A DNA stretch of 34,017 nt from Gammaproteobacteria bacterium (GTDB lineage Bacteria; Pseudomonadota; Gammaproteobacteria; Arenicellales; Poriferihabitantaceae), in the NCBI GenBank assembly GCA_011088265.1, contig JAALKB010000010.1, forward strand, positions 1-34,017, written 5' to 3'. Positions 29,914-34,017 of this stretch are shown here, in pieces (the first letter of the stretch is position 1; each line of letters begins with the position of its first letter). The translations under genes and the position numbers were made by a program. The notes beneath the pieces are model-generated. The model was not told the DNA's origin. It saw only the letters and a list, made by a program, of their open reading frames with translations, and did no database searches.

Positions 29914-31092
29914 TTATTCGTCCATTGAATGGATAAGAGTATCGGGGTTGAACGCAAGCCAGGCGAAGGAAAAATGAATTCCGCTATCGACAGCAGCTAA
30001 CTGCTGACCTGCTAGTGGTCCGCTGATTGCTTTTCCTGAGATGCTCCATCGGGAATTGGTCTCCTTGTCCACCAAAACCCCTGACTCAAGGTGGAAGTTT
30101 AGAGTCTGGTTCGTATCTTTTAGAGTCCTGTCCCATGCGACTACTTCGGCGACAACCTTCGATTCCGCAATGGTTCGTTGGTCGAGGGCAGACAATAGAT
30201 CTCCCGCTCGAAATATGAGTAATTTGGTGTCAAGAATTTCATCCTGGATAATCGAAGTGTTGTCGAACAGGGAGAATGGATAGATTTTATGTTGTCCATC
30301 AATTTGCCCACCAACTTGCACCCCAATAACTCGCTCCATGGGAGGCAGGCGGGGATCAGTTGGATCACTCAATAGAAATGGGCTACTGTTGATATCATCG
30401 TAACCAGGATAAGGGTTGTTTCCATAGGGGCGAATTGCGCTCGTTTCCCTATTCAGGACCTGACCCTCAGGGTGAGACGTTGCGAAGGACTGAAAGGAAA
30501 TGATTGATGAAGGAATTCTCGTCAGTGTGGCATGAGTATAGTCTCCTACGATAGCCGTTCCAGTAAACTGCTGCCACCAGCTTTCGGTTTGACGATCGTA
30601 CATCACTAGATCACTTTTCCTGAGTAAACCCGTTGTTCCGAAATCAAGCAATGTATCTTCCAGACGACGATCAAAAACGATGGATGCATTGCAAAGCGGG
30701 CAAAATGTAACGGTGATGGGGGTGTTGCCAATATGGTCGTTAACAATTTCATGCCAGGTCATGATCTGCAACGGATAGGCCTTTGCCTGTCCATTAAGGA
30801 TAACACTGATCACGGGCTCAAGAGGCGCTACCCATGAGGTTGCGGCTGTTACTGAGTCAAACTCTGGATGATCAATGGGGGGAATGCCGTCTCTGGGAGG
30901 CCCCCCGGACATTATCTCCTTAAGATCAATGGCTTGAATATTAAAGTCAGTGTTTGGCCAGGCGTGTTTGAATGACTGGGCATGAACAAAAGATGTGCAA
31001 AGGAACAGCGTTGTCAGGGAGGCCAACAATCTGTAGATCAGCAAGGAAAAGGAATGTTGGGAGTTGATGGAATGGGTTCTACCTGGCGTCAT
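29914..31092 (-). CDS. DUF3179 domain-containing secreted protein
   Basis: A 392-residue exported protein of the DUF3179 family, widespread in marine and environmental bacteria and of unknown function. I prefer ATG 31092 (TPGRTHSINSQHSFSLL) over GTG 31104, since AGGTGA lies at a good distance. A hydrophobic LLIYRLLASLTTLFLCTSFV followed by HAQSF is a signal peptide with cleavage near A-Q. The family core follows: PIDHPEFDSVTAATSWV, AKAYPLQIMTWHEIVNDHIG, the hallmark TFCPLCNASIVFDRR with a C-x-x-C pair, DFGTTGLLRKSDLVMYDRQT then SWWQQFTGTAIVGDY, HPEGQVLNRET and NPYPGYDD, ending HFSFAWLAFNPDT. The C-x-x-C pair and histidines suggest a metal or redox site, but that is inference. It stands alone, with a repeat array beyond its 3' end. 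Confidence 0.92.
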   Translation of the reverse strand: MTPGRTHSINSQHSFSLLIYRLLASLTTLFLCTSFVHAQSFKHAWPNTDFNIQAIDLKEIMSGGPPRDGIPPIDHPEFDSVTAATSWVAPLEPVISVILNGQAKAYPLQIMTWHEIVNDHIGNTPITVTFCPLCNASIVFDRRLEDTLLDFGTTGLLRKSDLVMYDRQTESWWQQFTGTAIVGDYTHATLTRIPSSIISFQSFATSHPEGQVLNRETSAIRPYGNNPYPGYDDINSSPFLLSDPTDPRLPPMERVIGVQVGGQIDGQHKIYPFSLFDNTSIIQDEILDTKLLIFRAGDLLSALDQRTIAESKVVAEVVAWDRTLKDTNQTLNFHLESGVLVDKETNSRWSISGKAISGPLAGQQLAAVDSGIHFSFAWLAFNPDTLIHSMDE

Positions 31093-31341
31093 TGTCACAT
31101 TCACCTAATGCTATGTTTGAGATGGTGTCACTCTTTGGTACTTGTGATTTCTGACTACGGGTGAGTAGATCGGTTCATTTTTTTGACTTTGGGGGGATTG
31201 AGTACTTACAGTAATTCGAAGTGGCGCGATGAATCTGGAAGAGTAACAGGCCAAAAATAGACTCGGCTATACTGGCTATTGTGGTGAACGCCTGATGATT
31301 TTTCCCGAATGACTGGAATTGGGAATATAAGAGTGAGTCAC

Positions 31342-32250
31342 TCAGGTCATGATTAGTAATATTAGTATGCCGCTGGCAACCAATATGATTCCTACTCCTT
31401 CTATTTTGCTTACCTTTTCCTTAAAGATTAATGTGGTTACGAGGAAAGTGAAGATGAGTTCGATTTGCCCCACAGCACGAACATGGCCTGCATTTTCGAT
31501 AGTAAAAGCGGTAAACCATGCTATCGAAGCGAGGCCTCCGGCGATACCCACGCTGCCAGCCCAGCGCCAATGTCGCACTACTTTTGTGATCTCACCAACT
31601 TCCCGGAATACAAGGTAGAACCCCATAATCACCGTCTGTATGGTCAGGCTTATCGCCAAAGTAAAAGCGGCGGCCATGACGACATTGTCATGATTCAGTG
31701 ATAATGCCGCACCCCGGAAGAAGACCACAGATCCTCCCAACCATAAGGCACAAATCAAGCCGATGAGGGTTGCGGGGTGGGTTAATCCGGAAACCAGTGC
31801 TGACCAGGATAGCCTGGATTGTCCCATGCTAAGTGCAATGACTCCGACAGTGCTAATGGCGATTGCCACGATAGAATACAGACTTAGGGTATCCCCGAGA
31901 AAAATCGAACCGAGTAGGGCGACCATTGCTACTTCAAGTTTTGAGAAAGTTGTCCCCACGGCGAAGCTTCTGAAAGAGAACATCCGCAACAGAAAAACCG
32001 TAAACATGATTTGGCAAATGCCACCGATGAGGCAGTAAAGTAGAAATTCAATGCTAATAATCGGCAACCTTAGGTTCTGGAAATATTGTAATGCCCACAG
32101 ATATCCCATCGCTAGAGGAAGAGCATACAAAAACCTCGCATAGGCTGCCCCAGTATCAGACAGCCTTCCTTTGAGGTGTTTTTGAAGAGCAGAGCGGAGG
32201 TTTTGGAAGAACGCCGCTAAAATGGCAAGGATTATCCAGTTTTCAATCAT
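31342..32250 (-). CDS. EamA/DMT-family transporter
   Basis: A 302-residue inner-membrane transporter with ten predicted helices in two EamA halves. The N-terminal half has WIILAILAAFFQNLRSALQK, the KGRLSDTGAAYARFLYALPL segment, SFRSFAVGTTFSKLEVAMVA and LLGSIFLGDTLSLYSIVAIA; the second half ends TFLVTTLIFKEKVSKIEGVG then IILVASGILILLIM, the usual short cytoplasmic end. Intact, unlike the EamA gene at 17736. Substrate unknown. The ATG at 32250 is followed by a normal N-terminus (IENWIILAIL). It converges on nothing; the 3' neighbour is the DUF3179 start region. A perfect GAGTGAGTCACTC palindrome lies at 31331-31343, over its stop codon. Confidence 0.88.
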   Translation of the reverse strand: MIENWIILAILAAFFQNLRSALQKHLKGRLSDTGAAYARFLYALPLAMGYLWALQYFQNLRLPIISIEFLLYCLIGGICQIMFTVFLLRMFSFRSFAVGTTFSKLEVAMVALLGSIFLGDTLSLYSIVAIAISTVGVIALSMGQSRLSWSALVSGLTHPATLIGLICALWLGGSVVFFRGAALSLNHDNVVMAAAFTLAISLTIQTVIMGFYLVFREVGEITKVVRHWRWAGSVGIAGGLASIAWFTAFTIENAGHVRAVGQIELIFTFLVTTLIFKEKVSKIEGVGIILVASGILILLIMT

Positions 32251-32328
32251 TAGAGACTATGCTAAATGTCTTTGTTGGGAGAGGGTGTCGTGTCACTGGG
32301 TCGTAAATAAGATCTGAAGATTTATTGC

Positions 32329-32383
32329 GTGAACATTGAGTGATCATTGAGCGGTTAGTAGGCGATTAGTAGGCGATCGTTTA
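32329..32383. repeat. 11-bp tandem repeat, five copies
   Basis: GTGAACATTGA, GTGATCATTGA, GCGGTTAGTAG, GCGATTAGTAG and GCGATCGTTTA with no gaps. Copies pair up (1 with 2, 3 with 4), as if two rounds of duplication had occurred. Confidence 0.82.
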
Positions 32384-32506
32384 AATTCTCTATCCAGGTT
32401 TTGGTTTTAGCCACGATTCTTTATCCTATACGATGTATTGGGTTTTAGAACTGGTACGTAATACATGTAATAATCTGACCTTATTGCCCATTAGCTCTTT
32501 TTCGTA

Positions 32507-32566
32507 ATATCCCTGTTCTGGATATCTTTGTTCTGGATATCTCTGTTCTGGAAATCCCTAATAAGA
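32507..32566. repeat. 15-bp tandem repeat, three good copies plus a diverged one
   Basis: ATATCCCTGTTCTGG (32507-32521), ATATCTTTGTTCTGG (32522-32536), ATATCTCTGTTCTGG (32537-32551) and AAATCCCTAATAAGA (32552-32566). One to two mismatches between the first three. Confidence 0.93.
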
Positions 32567-32725
32567 GTTCTGTGTGACTATACTTGAGTGAGAAATAATC
32601 ACTCTCTGGGTCGGGAAGGATCATGCTTTGCATTTCAATTGTTTCTCACCCTAGTATGTCTTTCAGTATGTCATGCCCGGATTTACGTGGAAGTTCTTTA
32701 ATCTGATTATCAAGAGTTTATCGTA

Positions 32726-33796
32726 ATGCGTATACACAAAATAGCCTGCATCCCTGGAGACGGGATTGGCCAGGAAGTTATCCCTGTTGGTCAACGAGCT
32801 ATCGAAGCAGTTGGTAGGAAATATGGATTTGATGTGAAGTGGACTGGGTTCGACTGGTCCTGCCAGCGTTATACAGAGACGGGAAAAATGATGCCTGATG
32901 ATGGCATGGATATGCTTAAAGATCATGATGCAATCTATCTGGGAGCTGTGGGTTGGCCTGGAGTGCCGGATCATGTGTCGCTCTGGGGGCTGCTGATACC
33001 CATTCGTAGGGTAATGGACCAATATGCAAATATTAGGCCGGTCAGACTCCTAAAAGGAATTACACCGCCGTTAGCAGGTCGTTCAGCGGAGGATATTGAT
33101 TTTATTGTGGTTAGAGAAAACGTGGAGGGGGAGTATTCGGAAATTGGTGGTCGCATTTTTGAAGGCACAGACAGGGAATTCGTTACCCAGCAGTACGTAT
33201 TTACGAGACAAGGCGTCGACCGGATTCTGGAGTATGCGTTTGAAATTGCGATGACCCGAAAAGCCAAATCGGTTACTTCCGCCACCAAATCCAATGGTAT
33301 TGTCCACACCATGCCGTTTTGGGACGAGCGGTTCGCAGAAGTAAAGAAACGTTATCCAGATATCCGCACGGACCAATATCACATCGATATTCTTACTGCC
33401 CATTTTGTACAGCATCCGGATTGGTTTGATGTGGTTGTTGGTTCCAATTTATTCGGTGATATTCTCTCAGACCTTGGTCCCGCCATAGCGGGTTCTATTG
33501 GTATTGCTCCCTCCGCCAATATCAATCCCTCTGGAGAATATCCGTCCATGTTTGAACCGGTACATGGCTCCGCACCAGACATTGCGGGACAGGGAATTGC
33601 AAACCCTATTGCTGCGGTATGGTCTGCGGCAATGATGTTAGAGCATCTCGGCGAGAAAGATGCTGCGCTGGAGCTAGAATCCGCCATGGAGTCCGTGCTG
33701 GTAAATCCCGAGGCAAGAACCCGGGACCTGGGTGGAGAGGAAACGACGGCCCAATGCAGTGAAGCGATTTTAGCTGCAATTGAATCAACCGCTTGA
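32726..33796 (+). CDS. ttuC: Tartrate dehydrogenase / D-malate dehydrogenase (beta-decarboxylating family)
   Basis: An NAD-dependent 2-hydroxyacid oxidative decarboxylase of the isocitrate/isopropylmalate dehydrogenase family, 356 residues, cytoplasmic. It shows IACIPGDGIGQEVIPVGQRA, DAIYLGAVGWPGVPDHVSLW, the substrate-binding arginines in LIPIRRVMDQYANIRPVRLL, VVRENVEGEYSEIGGRIFEG, the SVTSATKSNGIVHTMPFWDE loop, the metal aspartates in VGSNLFGDILSDLGPAIAGS, and FEPVHGSAPDIAGQGIANPI. The WGLLIPIRR segment and SEIGGR point to the tartrate/D-malate subfamily (ttuC, dmlA in E. coli) and away from leuB. Which substrate it prefers cannot be read from the sequence, so the symbol is a family label. 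No LysR gene, the usual dmlA regulator, is adjacent. The ATG at 32726 follows a weak site. Confidence 0.9.
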   Translation: MRIHKIACIPGDGIGQEVIPVGQRAIEAVGRKYGFDVKWTGFDWSCQRYTETGKMMPDDGMDMLKDHDAIYLGAVGWPGVPDHVSLWGLLIPIRRVMDQYANIRPVRLLKGITPPLAGRSAEDIDFIVVRENVEGEYSEIGGRIFEGTDREFVTQQYVFTRQGVDRILEYAFEIAMTRKAKSVTSATKSNGIVHTMPFWDERFAEVKKRYPDIRTDQYHIDILTAHFVQHPDWFDVVVGSNLFGDILSDLGPAIAGSIGIAPSANINPSGEYPSMFEPVHGSAPDIAGQGIANPIAAVWSAAMMLEHLGEKDAALELESAMESVLVNPEARTRDLGGEETTAQCSEAILAAIESTA

Positions 33797-33808
33797 AGGG
33801 ATTCCTTG

Positions 33809-33838
33809 TTAGTGCCTAAGGGGTTAGTGCCCAAGGGA
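33809..33838. repeat. 15-bp tandem duplication after the tartrate dehydrogenase gene
   Basis: TTAGTGCCTAAGGGG (33809-33823) and TTAGTGCCCAAGGGA (33824-33838), two mismatches, starting 13 bp after the stop codon. Confidence 0.88.
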
Positions 33839-33883
33839 TCGTTTCGTTATTTTCGAAGTTGCGATAGTTCTGAATATCAAGAG

Positions 33884-33937
33884 ATGGATGTTCGCACACG
33901 AGATGCGATCTGGTTGGACGGAGATCTGGTTCGATGA
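33884..33937 (+). other. Possible remnant of a branched-chain aminotransferase N-terminus
   Basis: ATG at 33884 gives MDVRTRDAIWLDGDLVR and then TGA. The RD-x-IWLDG-x-LV pattern resembles, from memory, the first residues of IlvE-type branched-chain aminotransferases, where W-D/E would follow. No frame downstream to the window end continues recognisably, so this is a fragment, an eroded gene or chance. A GATCTGGTT direct repeat runs through it. Confidence 0.25.
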
Positions 33938-34017
33938 AATTAATGCTGGCGCTGGATGGTCTCACCAAATTAGCTACCAATGCTTATCAGCTGCCCAGTG
34001 GATGTTCTCATGATTAA

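Larger units (their letters stand above)
32251..32725. other. Divergent intergenic region with two repeat arrays
   Basis: About 475 bp between the divergent EamA and tartrate dehydrogenase genes. It holds the 11-bp array (32329-32383) and the 15-bp array (32507-32566); otherwise AT-rich sequence without a gene. Promoters for both genes must be here but none is clear-cut. Confidence 0.55.

Noticed and set aside
2271-33838. The repeats as one dispersed REP, MITE or IS-derived family
   Set aside because: Unit sequences differ at each site, have no shared inverted ends and no transposase gene is present.

Overview
The window reads as one chromosomal stretch, probably a complete small contig, of a Gram-negative bacterium, most likely a marine or host-associated gammaproteobacterium. 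That placement is inferred from gene content: a DNA polymerase II (polB) with all exonuclease and polymerase motifs, separate purE and purK, a complete livKHMGF importer, a DddP-like M24 protein and a DUF3179 protein. No rRNA, tRNA, CRISPR array, phage or insertion sequence was recognised. Bases 1-55 are technical: a poly-C run plus the end of an Illumina adapter.

Layout. 57-530: 3' part of a cysteine synthase. 821-2161: class III aminotransferase. 2320-4041: arylsulfatase broken by one amber codon. 4232-4825 (-): TetR regulator, divergent from a secreted ankyrin-repeat protein (4995-6116), with two matching palindromic operators between them. 6595-6957: VOC/glyoxalase gene broken by one ochre codon. 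7161-7727 (-): AlkB-like dioxygenase. 7818-9048 (-): DddP-like gene broken by two frameshifts. 9232-11265 (-): CocE/NonD hydrolase. 12118-13895: purE and purK. 14143-16725: polB. 16757-17527: TauE/SafE permease. 17736-18658: EamA transporter with a frameshift. 18744-19619 (-): nitroreductase. 19849-20525: unknown membrane protein with a frameshift. 20742-21914: MFS transporter. 22210-27265: livKHMGF-type importer with an internal terminator after the binding protein. 27307-29502 (-): LysE exporter, isochorismatase-family hydrolase and maleate isomerase/racemase-family protein. 29914-31092 (-): DUF3179 protein. 31342-32250 (-): second EamA transporter. 32726-33796: tartrate/D-malate dehydrogenase.

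Two patterns stand out. First, at least 14 intergenic or gene-edge sites carry their own short degenerate tandem array (unit 11-18 bp, 2 to about 8 copies). The units share no sequence, and several arrays include or start at a stop codon or start region (alkB-like, CocE, MFS, livF/lysE, purE, purK). Two further duplications lie inside reading frames and there the unit is a multiple of three (18 and 12 bp). This looks like an ongoing micro-duplication process, not a mobile repeat family. Second, five genes are interrupted by single-base events (two nonsense substitutions, four apparent one-base deletions) while the rest of each frame is well preserved, suggesting recent gene decay or sequence error.

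Functionally the window is catabolic and transport-oriented. It holds sulfur-related genes (cysK, sulfatase, DddP-like, TauE/SafE), several of them broken, and an amide/amino-acid block in which a branched-chain-type importer converges on hydrolase, isomerase and exporter genes resembling late steps of N-heterocycle or amide breakdown. All calls come from reading the sequence and recalling families; no database search was run.
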